From assembly GCA_003497555.1 (NCBI GenBank), contig DNNS01000553.1, positions 1 to 5,143 on the forward strand: a stretch of DNA of 5,143 bases, read 5' to 3'. Both the position numbers and the translations under genes were made by a program. Positions 1 through 5,143 of this stretch are shown in pieces. Each line of letters opens with the position of its first letter. Position 1 is the stretch's first letter. This DNA comes from Spirochaetia bacterium (GTDB taxonomy: Bacteria > Spirochaetota > UBA12135). The notes under the pieces are model-generated. The model ran no database searches. It had not been told where the DNA came from and saw only the letters and a program-made list of their open reading frames with translations.

Positions 1-1366
1 ATATCTGCTCCTTGAAAATATTTACCACACTGCCGCGACTGCCCAGTACATTACCGAAACGTACAATGGCGAAATTGGCCCGGCTGATTGCAGCCAGCGA
101 ACCGATAACAAGCTCGCCTAATCGTTTGGATGCGCCCATAATGGACGACGGTCTTACGGCTTTGTCGGTAGAAATCATAATTAAGGTGGCTGCATCCCTG
201 GCGGCAAGCCTGGCCAGCCGCCAGGTTCCGATGGTATTGACACGGAAAGCCTCAGACGGATTTTTTTCCATCAGCGGAACATGCTTGTGCGCAGCAGCAT
301 GAAAAATAATGTCAAAGGAATGAGCATGAAAAAAATGCTCAAGCCGCCTGTAATCGGTTATATCGCAGATAATATCCGCCAGGGCAAGTCCGGGAAACCG
401 CTCGGAAAGCTCGTTTTTAATTTCAAAAATGCTGTTTTCGCCGCGGCCTAAAATATAGAGTTTGGCCGGCTCGGCTGCGGCTGCCTGCCGGCATATTTCC
501 GACCCGATACTGCCGCCTGCTCCGGTAACCAGGATTTTTTTATTATGTAAAAAAGCGCTGATGGATTTCAGATCAACCTTTACTTCCTTGCGTCCCAGAA
601 TATCCGTGATTTCAATATCTCTGATAAAACCCAGAGAAACCTTGCTTTCCAGGATTTCAAAAATAGCCGGCAGTGTGCGCACCCGAACTTTTTTTATATC
701 AATGGAGCGCAGGAAATTGCGCATTTCCCGGGAAGACGCCCGGGGAATGGCAATAATAATTTCATCAATCCGGTGCTTGGCCGTGATTTCCATTACATGA
801 TCAATCCGGCCGAAAATCGGGCAACCGTGAATATTTCTGCCGATTTTACCCGGGTCATTGTCAAGAAAGCCGATCACGGTTCCGAATTCCGGATGCTGTT
901 CAAACTCATTAAGCAGGCCTACTCCGGCCGTGCCTGCTCCCAAGATCAGTATACGTTTGGCTGAATGTTTTTTTTGTATATTAAGGCGCTGCAGGGAATA
1001 CCAGATAATTCTCGAGGTTAAAGCGGCAATTACCGCCAAAATATAAAAATATATAAGACGGGCGGCATCAGGGAAAAGATGTTCGGAAAAAGATGCCGAG
1101 AAGACCGAAAGCAGACAGCCGGCAGTGCAGGCTGCGATTCCGGAATAAATTACCGGCAGCAGTTCGGATAAGGTGGCATAACCCCAGATGGTGTTATAGG
1201 CGCCTGCAGTATGAAGCGCAATAATATATAATCCGCCGAAAATCAGGGCAGGCAGAAAAAAATATGCATGGCCGGGAGAAAGCAGGCCTGTAAGATAATA
1301 AACTGCGCCCAGCAGGATTACATCGAAAAAAACAAGAATAACTCTGGGTTTGGGAAAAAGAATCAT
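1..1366 (-). CDS. Membrane-anchored nucleotide-sugar 4,6-dehydratase/epimerase, WbpM/PglF/CapD family (partial, C-terminus outside window)
   Basis: Translating the minus strand from the ATG at 1366-1364 gives 455 uninterrupted codons running off base 1. The family (long-form FlaA1/WbpM/PglF) converts UDP-GlcNAc-type sugars to 4-keto-6-deoxy sugars for surface polysaccharide or protein glycans at the inner membrane. Seen here: about four hydrophobic segments (roughly residues 8-30, 35-55, 67-92, 101-123); a first Rossmann domain with LILGAGTAG (140-148) and the GFLDNDPGKIG signature (166-176); then the catalytic SDR domain with VTGAGGSIGSE (280-290), HAAAHKHVPLME (356-367), STDKAVRP (399-406), MGASKR (410-415) and RFGNVLGSRGS (436-446). 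The catalytic triad is Ser-Met-Lys (Met410, Lys414), the known long-form variant of Ser-Tyr-Lys, so it is probably active. Family members usually have about 600-650 residues, so some 150-200 are missing. The start fits the typical N-terminus and lies about 14 bases after the predicted transcription start; the Shine-Dalgarno is weak. The exact sugar product cannot be told. Confidence 0.95.
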   Translation of the reverse strand, partial: MILFPKPRVILVFFDVILLGAVYYLTGLLSPGHAYFFLPALIFGGLYIIALHTAGAYNTIWGYATLSELLPVIYSGIAACTAGCLLSVFSASFSEHLFPDAARLIYFYILAVIAALTSRIIWYSLQRLNIQKKHSAKRILILGAGTAGVGLLNEFEQHPEFGTVIGFLDNDPGKIGRNIHGCPIFGRIDHVMEITAKHRIDEIIIAIPRASSREMRNFLRSIDIKKVRVRTLPAIFEILESKVSLGFIRDIEITDILGRKEVKVDLKSISAFLHNKKILVTGAGGSIGSEICRQAAAAEPAKLYILGRGENSIFEIKNELSERFPGLALADIICDITDYRRLEHFFHAHSFDIIFHAAAHKHVPLMEKNPSEAFRVNTIGTWRLARLAARDAATLIMISTDKAVRPSSIMGASKRLGELVIGSLAAISRANFAIVRFGNVLGSRGSVVNIFKEQI

Positions 1367-1387
1367 TTTCTGGAAACGCTTGGGAAA

Positions 1388-1416
1388 ATTATAGACTAAT
1401 TGAAAACTAAAAGCAA
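1388..1416 (-). promoter_or_regulatory. Sigma70-type promoter of the WbpM/PglF-like gene
   Basis: Reading the minus strand, TTGCTT (1416-1411) is followed by a 17-base spacer and a perfect TATAAT (1393-1388). Transcription would start near 1380, leaving a leader of only about 14 bases before the ATG at 1366. This supports that ATG over an in-frame upstream TTG at 1441-1439, which lies upstream of the promoter and would not be transcribed. The -35 box matches the consensus at only three of six positions. Confidence 0.7.
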
Positions 1417-1446
1417 GGAATTGGGCGCTAAATGAGTGCAAATTTA

Positions 1447-1574
1447 TTTCTTGGGTAAATAAAACAATAAAGCCCGCCCCCTGTGTACTAAATTTTAGCG
1501 CAAAGTAAAAAAAGAGTATGCGCCATGTTAGCAGGCATTTACCTCTGATTAAAAATAGACGCGTACCCAAGAAA
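1447..1574. repeat. 11-bp perfect inverted repeat with distant arms
   Basis: TTTCTTGGGTA at 1447-1457 is the exact reverse complement of TACCCAAGAAA at 1564-1574. The arms are separated by 106 bases, so the whole spans 128 bases. The pairing does not extend further in either direction, and I see no target-site duplication outside the arms. It may be the ends of a small non-coding mobile repeat, paired operator half-sites, or chance. Confidence 0.5.
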
Positions 1575-1593
1575 AAAAATCGCACTCCGGGGA

Positions 1594-1618
1594 TTTTATC
1601 CTGCGCATCAGGACAAAA
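1594..1618. repeat. Small imperfect hairpin
   Basis: TTTT-A-TCCTG and CAGGA-C-AAAA pair around a five-base loop (CGCAT, 1604-1608), giving nine pairs with one A/C mismatch. No T-run follows the hairpin on either strand, so it is not a standard intrinsic terminator. A related CCTGC...CAGGACAAA arrangement recurs at 5045-5064. Confidence 0.4.
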
Positions 1619-1704
1619 GAGTTCTGCAAAATACCGTTAAAACAATTTCAGCAATATATTTACGCTTAAAATTTATAAATCTCCCCAAAAAACCGCAGAC
1701 ATAT

Positions 1705-1710
1705 TATAAT
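1705..1710 (+). promoter_or_regulatory. Candidate -10 box of the lipoprotein-hom-cysE operon
   Basis: A perfect TATAAT lies 26 bases before the ATG at 1737, so transcription would start near 1717 with a leader of about 20 bases. No acceptable -35 hexamer is found 16-18 bases upstream (TCCCCA at 17), and there is no extended TG motif. If the promoter is real it probably needs an activator or is weak. The upstream A/T-rich tract (1661-1680) could act as an UP-like element; that is inference. Confidence 0.5.
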
Positions 1711-1725
1711 ACTGGCATTATTTAC

Positions 1726-1729
1726 GGAG
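1726..1729 (+). promoter_or_regulatory. Ribosome binding site that fixes the lipoprotein start
   Basis: GGAG sits seven bases before the ATG at 1737 but only one base before the in-frame GTG at 1731. Only the ATG has workable spacing, so the start is placed at 1737. This also gives the usual MKK signal-peptide opening. Confidence 0.75.
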
Positions 1730-1736
1730 TGTGCCT

Positions 1737-2855
1737 ATGAAAAAAATGGTAATTATTACCGCTGCCCTGGTTTTAATGCTGACTTCATGTCAGGTAATCA
1801 AAAACAAGTTTTTTAAAAAAAATGCTTTCAGTGTTTCCATGCAAAAGCTTGATCCGACAGGCTGGGATGCAGTGGAATTAAAATATACAGGGCCGGTTCC
1901 GGGAAAAAATCTGCTGGTAAAAATATCTCCGCAGGCCGGAAATAACTGGTTTTCTCTTCAGTCCGGAACCAATCAGCTGCTTTATTCTGCTGATAATCTT
2001 TCCGAGTGCCCCTATTACCGCGATAACCGGGGCACGGTTGTATTGTTTCCCACGCCTCATAATGTAAAAGACGGCAAATATAAATGGAACGGCAGTAATT
2101 ATTTTTTAAAAGGAAAAAACGATAAAGAGCAGCGGTCGCTGCACGGAATTCTATATGATGCTGCCTGGAATTTCAAACCTCCAAAAACCGATGAAAAATC
2201 CGCTGTACTTGAGACCTGGTACGAACTTACCGAAGAAAATCCGCTTTTCCAGGCTTATCCATTTTCCAATAAAATAGCCCTGCGCTATATACTTAAACAG
2301 GACAGGCTTCGTATCGAATACGAAGTACTTAATACCGGCAGTATTTCCATGCCCTATGGTTTCGGCCTAATGCCTTATTTCCGCATACCCGGGGGTAATA
2401 TCTCCAATATAAAATTTGAATGCGATATTCCCCAAATGCTCGAGACCAGCCGGCATGGTATTTCTGCGAGCGGCCTATCCCAGGTACGCGGCAGCAGATA
2501 CCACTATTTTCCGGCCAAAACGCCGGATACTGAAATCAGTAAATTTTATCACCGCCTGCTGCCGGAATCAAAAGTGGCAGTGCATTTTCTGCCCTATAAA
2601 CTTGAAATCTGGATGATTGCTACCGGGCAGTTTAAATTTTTGGGTATTTCCAAAAGAGAAAAATATCCTGATTTTTTTTCCATTGCCCATACTGGCTGTT
2701 CGCCTGATGCCCATAATCTCTACGCAGCCGGCCACAGGGAAATTTCCGGACTGCAGATTCTGGAGCCCGGACAGTCGGATAAAGGCAGCATAGAATACAT
2801 TATTGTTTATGATCAGCCGGAAAACGAACAGGCCCAGGCAGGCGAAAAAAAATGA
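1737..2855 (+). CDS. Lipoprotein with aldose 1-epimerase (galactose mutarotase-like) fold, probably catalytically altered
   Basis: This is a 372-residue protein. An N-terminal KK and hydrophobic stretch lead to lipobox LTSC, with Cys18 as the lipidation site and Gln next to it, which suggests outer-membrane sorting in a Gram-negative. The rest resembles the GalM/COG2017 beta-sandwich: LFPTPHNVKDGKYKWNG (103-119), SLHGILYDAAW (134-144), YPFSNKIALRYIL (174-186), LRIEYEVLNTGSISMPYGFG (191-210), PYF (213-215), PDAHN (323-327) and LEPGQ (342-346). The family interconverts alpha and beta anomers using two His and a Glu. Here the first His is kept (His136). The second, in the family's HPYF, is Met212, the Glu of the EPWT-like motif aligns with Ala317, and the Arg of the NRI substrate motif aligns with Asn. 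So it may bind sugar without mutarotating it. The tail is polar and repeats Gln/Glu/Ala. It overlaps hom by ATGA. Family call is firm; role unknown. Confidence 0.85.
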   Translation: MKKMVIITAALVLMLTSCQVIKNKFFKKNAFSVSMQKLDPTGWDAVELKYTGPVPGKNLLVKISPQAGNNWFSLQSGTNQLLYSADNLSECPYYRDNRGTVVLFPTPHNVKDGKYKWNGSNYFLKGKNDKEQRSLHGILYDAAWNFKPPKTDEKSAVLETWYELTEENPLFQAYPFSNKIALRYILKQDRLRIEYEVLNTGSISMPYGFGLMPYFRIPGGNISNIKFECDIPQMLETSRHGISASGLSQVRGSRYHYFPAKTPDTEISKFYHRLLPESKVAVHFLPYKLEIWMIATGQFKFLGISKREKYPDFFSIAHTGCSPDAHNLYAAGHREISGLQILEPGQSDKGSIEYIIVYDQPENEQAQAGEKK

Positions 2856-4141
2856 AAGAAATTAAAATCGGACTGATTGGAGCGGGAGTAATAGGAAGCG
2901 GTGTTATCGCACTGCTGAAAAAAAACCGGGAACTGATAAAAAAAAGATCCGGCTGCCTGCTCACTTTAAAAAGCATCTGTGATCTGCAGATTAAAAAAAA
3001 AAACTGGCTAACGGATAGCGAATTTAAACTTACAACCGATTACCGGCAGATTTTAAATGACCCTGAAATCGAAATTGTTATTGAGCTCATCGGCGGAACT
3101 ACCGCAGCCCTGGATGTAATTCTCGGCGCTCTTAAGGCTCAAAAGCATATTGTTACCGCCAACAAGGCAGCCTTGTCCATGTATTATTCCCGTATATTCA
3201 AGACTGCCTGCGAGCATAAACGCGAAGTCTATTTCGAGGGCGCCATAGGCGGCGGTATACCAATTATCAAGGTTCTGCGCGAGGGCCTGGTAGGCAATTC
3301 CATTAAATCGATTCATTGCATTATAAACGGTACCTGTAATTTTATCCTGAGCAAGATGAACAAACTGGGCATGAGTTTTTCGGATGCCCTGGCTGATGCC
3401 CAGAGGCTTGGTTTTGCTGAAGCCAACCCGGATCTGGACATTAACGGGTATGATGCAGCCCATAAAACCGCATTACTGGCCATGCTGGCTTTTAATACCG
3501 ATATCGATATCCGTAAAGTGTATACCGAAGGCATAAACAGCCTGCAGGCGATTGATTTAGCACATGCCCGGGAATTGGGTTATACAGTAAAACTGCTGGG
3601 CATTGCCAAGAATCACGGTTCCAAAATGGAAGTACGCGTAAACCCCTGTCTTATACCGGAACATTCCAGCCTGGGCAGTGTGGAAAATGAATACAATGCG
3701 GTTTTAATCAACAGCGATTTTTTGGGTACATCGCTTTATTACGGAAAGGGAGCCGGTTCGTATCCTACCGCCAGCGCCATAGCCAGTGATCTTACAGACA
3801 TTGCCAAAGATATCAGGCTGAAGGAATTTAATAAATATAAATACATGCCCTTTAATGCCAAGGATTTAATGACCGCCGGTGAAAGCGCAGCCAAATATTA
3901 TATACGCATCAACACAATTGAGCGGCCGGGAATTTTCAGCAGCATCACAGCGGTTTTTGCGCGCTATAAAATCAGTCTGGAAAAAGTAATACAGAAGGAT
4001 TTTGATAATTTAAAAAATATTCCCATTATGTTCGTTACCAGAACCTGCAGCGAAAAGAGCATGACCGGAGCCCTTGGAGAAATATCCCGTTTTCCGTTTG
4101 TAAAAGGCAAACCGGTTTTTTTACGAATTGAGGAGCTCTGA
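2852..4141 (+). CDS. hom: Homoserine dehydrogenase, monofunctional with C-terminal ACT domain
   Basis: The enzyme reduces L-aspartate 4-semialdehyde to L-homoserine with NAD(P)H in the cytoplasm, the branch point to threonine and methionine. At 429 residues it has normal length for the monofunctional form, with no aspartokinase part. Visible in order: Rossmann loop GLIGAGVIGSG (7-17); ELIGG (78-82); VTANK (101-105); FEGAIGGGIPIIKVLREGL (128-146); INGTCNFIL (158-166); GFAEANPDLDINGYDAAHK (187-205). Glu190, Asp201 and Lys205 keep the spacing of yeast Glu208, Asp219 and Lys223. An ACT domain starts near 349 (YYIRINTIERPGIFSSIT), the usual site of threonine feedback inhibition, so it is probably allosteric. 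The start overlaps the lipoprotein stop (ATGA) and has only a weak AGG at 2840-2842, which suggests coupled translation. The stop overlaps the cysE start. No thrB or thrC lies next to it. An 11-A run (2993-3003) lies in codons 48-51. Confidence 0.97.
   Translation: MKEIKIGLIGAGVIGSGVIALLKKNRELIKKRSGCLLTLKSICDLQIKKKNWLTDSEFKLTTDYRQILNDPEIEIVIELIGGTTAALDVILGALKAQKHIVTANKAALSMYYSRIFKTACEHKREVYFEGAIGGGIPIIKVLREGLVGNSIKSIHCIINGTCNFILSKMNKLGMSFSDALADAQRLGFAEANPDLDINGYDAAHKTALLAMLAFNTDIDIRKVYTEGINSLQAIDLAHARELGYTVKLLGIAKNHGSKMEVRVNPCLIPEHSSLGSVENEYNAVLINSDFLGTSLYYGKGAGSYPTASAIASDLTDIAKDIRLKEFNKYKYMPFNAKDLMTAGESAAKYYIRINTIERPGIFSSITAVFARYKISLEKVIQKDFDNLKNIPIMFVTRTCSEKSMTGALGEISRFPFVKGKPVFLRIEEL
4130..4135 (+). 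promoter_or_regulatory. Ribosome binding site of cysE inside hom
   Basis: GAGGAG lies within the last codons of hom, five bases before the cysE ATG at 4141. This is the strongest Shine-Dalgarno in the window. CysE can therefore be initiated efficiently by itself as well as by re-initiation at the TGATG junction. Confidence 0.8.
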
Positions 4142-4806
4142 TGTTTGACAATATACGTGCGGTAATGGAGCGCGACCCGGCAGCGCGCGGTTTTTTTGGA
4201 GCCATAGAGGTTGTTCTTTCCTGCGCAGGCCTGCATGCCCTCTGGTTTTACCGTTTAAGCCATTTTTTATATACTGTGAAGCTTCCGGTCATTCCCAGGC
4301 TGGTTTCCCAGTTTGCGCGTTTTTTAACCGGCATCGAAATTCATCCGGCTGCCAAAATCGGGAAGCGTTTTTTTATTGATCACGGTATGGGAGTGGTAAT
4401 AGGCGAAACCGCCCAAATAGGCGATGATGTCACCCTGTTTCAGGGAGTTACACTCGGCGGTACCGGAAAAGAAACCGGGAAAAGACACCCGACACTGCGC
4501 AATAATATTTATGTGGGAGCCGGCGCAAAAATTCTCGGGAATATTGAAATCGGCAGTAATGTAAAAATCGGCGCTAATTCCGTTGTTCTGCATAATATCC
4601 CCGATGATTCAACCGTAGTAGGAGTACCGGCCAGAGTGGTGCGCTCAGGAGGTATTGCTGTTCCTGATGCCAAAATGCCTGATCCTGTGAAAAACGCCAT
4701 TGACGGAATTGTCGAGCGCCTGGCCTGCATTGAAGCGCATATGAAATGCAACGATAAAAATTCCCCGGACTGCCTCAGCAGGCTTGAAAAAAGCAGCGGT
4801 ATTTAG
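4141..4806 (+). CDS. cysE: Serine O-acetyltransferase
   Basis: It transfers acetyl from acetyl-CoA to L-serine, making O-acetylserine for cysteine synthase, in the cytoplasm. The 221-residue protein is the short, Bacillus-type form without the long N-terminal domain of E. coli CysE (about 273 residues). A helical N-terminus with ALWFYRLSHFLY (33-44) precedes the left-handed beta-helix of hexapeptide repeats: EIHPAAKIG (66-74), FFIDHGMGVVIGETAQIGDD (77-96), QGVTLGGTGK (101-110), RHP (115-117), VGAGAKILGNIEIG (125-138), IGANSVVL (143-150) and VVGVPARVV (159-167). His81 matches the catalytic His158 of E. coli CysE, His116 the second conserved His, and Glu66 stands where E. coli has Asp143, as in Bacillus-type enzymes. 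A polar tail of about 50 residues after the helix is variable in the family. The start is fixed by GAGGAG and a one-base overlap with hom (TGATG). Whether cysteine inhibits it cannot be read here. No cysK follows. Confidence 0.96.
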   Translation: MFDNIRAVMERDPAARGFFGAIEVVLSCAGLHALWFYRLSHFLYTVKLPVIPRLVSQFARFLTGIEIHPAAKIGKRFFIDHGMGVVIGETAQIGDDVTLFQGVTLGGTGKETGKRHPTLRNNIYVGAGAKILGNIEIGSNVKIGANSVVLHNIPDDSTVVGVPARVVRSGGIAVPDAKMPDPVKNAIDGIVERLACIEAHMKCNDKNSPDCLSRLEKSSGI

Positions 4807-5143
4807 GCGGCATAATGAGAAATAATGGAATCCGGCTGTTTTCGCAACTCAAGGGATATAAAAAGATTTCACGCCTCTTGTTATGAAAGAAGTAAAAAAA
4901 AAAGAATTTCATCTTCCCGCGCCCAATCCCATGTCTTTTTTAAATATAAAATCCATATGATAAAAAAATATTATAATTTGTTTATTGAAAACCAGGACGA
5001 TTCTGAAAAAAATAATATGTTATACCACAAAGCAATGATATTGCCCTGCTCGGCACAGGACAAATCTCGCTGGGTATACCCGAAAGCGCTATTTTGTCGC
5101 TTTTGCCGGCGGCCAAAGTGACAAAATCGTTGCTTGTTGGGAT
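4807..5143. other. Intergenic region downstream of cysE with no convincing gene
   Basis: This stretch of 337 bases is AT-rich up to about 5040, with runs such as ten A at 4894-4903, then shifts to GC-richer, hairpin-dense sequence. An open frame of 98 codons (4825-5121, plus) and a minus-strand frame entering from the right edge and stopping near 4980 show no Shine-Dalgarno, domain or composition typical of the genes here. No hairpin plus T-run terminator was found after cysE. TATAAT-like sequence at 4972-4977 lacks a -35 box on either strand. The right end may belong to the leader of a gene beyond the window. Confidence 0.65.
5045..5127. repeat. Cluster of nested inverted repeats with alternative pairing
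   Basis: From left to right: CCTG (5045-5048) pairs with CAGG (5056-5059). GACAAA (5059-5064) pairs with TTTGTC (5093-5098), enclosing CGCT (5068-5071) / AGCG (5085-5088) and the perfect palindrome GGGTATACCC (5072-5081). ATTTTGTCGCTTT (5091-5103) pairs with AAAGTGACAAAAT (5115-5127) with a single G-T pair. After a T/C mismatch the stem continues with GCC/GGC, leaving a three-base loop, so it is a 37-base hairpin of 16 pairs. The arm at 5091-5098 is shared, so the second and third structures exclude each other. No T-run follows the last hairpin on either strand. Confidence 0.7.

Larger units (their letters stand above)
1367..1736. other. Divergent intergenic region between the glycan gene and the lipoprotein operon
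   Basis: This 370-base AT-rich stretch separates two divergently read transcription units. It holds the minus-strand promoter, a weaker plus-strand promoter near 1705, an 11-bp inverted repeat (1447-1574), a second 8-bp inverted pair GCGCTAAA (1425-1432) / TTTAGCGC (1494-1501), an 11-base palindrome CTAAATTTTAG (1488-1498) and a small hairpin (1594-1618). A 40-codon open frame (1518-1640, plus) has no Shine-Dalgarno and no recognisable protein character, so it is not called. No tRNA, riboswitch or T-box pattern was recognised by eye. The density of symmetrical sites would fit repressor binding or a small decayed repeat element, but neither is shown. Confidence 0.7.

Noticed and set aside
12..1046. 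Several plus-strand open frames at the left end
   Set aside because: They lie opposite the minus-strand WbpM/PglF-like gene, whose conserved motifs are unmistakable; these are antisense shadows.
1439..1441. In-frame TTG start extending the glycan gene by 25 codons
   Set aside because: It lies upstream of the predicted promoter at 1388-1416, and the extra residues do not resemble the family's N-terminus.
1518..1640. 40-codon basic open frame on the plus strand in the divergent intergenic region
   Set aside because: No ribosome binding site, crosses one arm of the inverted repeat and the small hairpin, and has no protein features beyond many basic residues.
1731..1736. GTG start two codons upstream for the lipoprotein
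   Set aside because: GGAG would be only one base away; the ATG at 1737 has seven-base spacing and the normal MKK signal-peptide start.
3053..3534. Minus-strand open frames within hom
   Set aside because: Antisense to highly conserved homoserine dehydrogenase motifs, with no start signals.
4883..4960. 25-residue open frame starting MKEVKKKEF
   Set aside because: No Shine-Dalgarno before the ATG, very short, and driven by the poly-A run.
4807..4960. Intrinsic terminator after cysE
   Set aside because: T-runs such as 4935-4941 are not preceded by a GC-rich stem; no hairpin plus T-tract was found.
4825..5121. 98-codon open frame on the plus strand after cysE
   Set aside because: No Shine-Dalgarno, no recognisable domain, Arg/Lys/Ser-rich noise-like translation, and it reads straight through the inverted-repeat cluster at 5045-5127.
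5091..5127. The 37-base hairpin as an intrinsic terminator
   Set aside because: The stem is strong, but neither strand has a T-run immediately after it (CGTTGCTTG on plus, AGCGCTTTCG on minus).

Overview
The window looks like ordinary chromosomal DNA from a bacterium with moderate GC (mid-40s percent by eye) and many A/T homopolymer runs. It holds one partial gene on the minus strand and a compact three-gene block on the plus strand. The lineage cannot be fixed from this sequence. A lipobox-bearing envelope protein and a WbpM/PglF-type polysaccharide enzyme suggest a surface-glycan-producing, probably Gram-negative organism. The short serine acetyltransferase resembles the Bacillus-type form rather than the longer E. 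coli form.

Region 1-1366 (minus strand) is the N-terminal 455 codons of a membrane-anchored nucleotide-sugar 4,6-dehydratase/epimerase of the WbpM/PglF/CapD family. Its C-terminus lies beyond base 1. A well-formed sigma70-type promoter with a perfect TATAAT box sits just upstream, giving a very short leader. Region 1367-1736 is a divergent intergenic stretch of 370 bases. It carries that promoter, a weaker promoter candidate facing right, a perfect 11-bp inverted repeat with arms 106 bases apart, and a small imperfect hairpin.

Region 1737-4806 (plus strand) reads as one operon: a lipoprotein with a galactose-mutarotase (aldose 1-epimerase) fold, then homoserine dehydrogenase (hom), then serine O-acetyltransferase (cysE). 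The junctions are an ATGA overlap and a TGATG overlap, so translation is probably coupled. Hom makes homoserine, the branch point to threonine and methionine. CysE makes O-acetylserine, the precursor of cysteine. Together they supply the carbon skeletons for sulfur amino acids and threonine. The lipoprotein is the odd partner: by my alignment it has lost two of the three residues needed for mutarotase chemistry, so it may bind sugar or glycan without turning it over.

Region 4807-5143 has no convincing gene. Its last 90 bases are packed with nested inverted repeats in which one arm can pair with either of two partners. This could be an intergenic repeat element or a regulatory leader for a gene beyond the window. 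No clearly new multi-gene system is visible. The most unusual items are the apparently inactive mutarotase-like lipoprotein fused into an amino-acid operon and the inverted-repeat cluster at the right edge.
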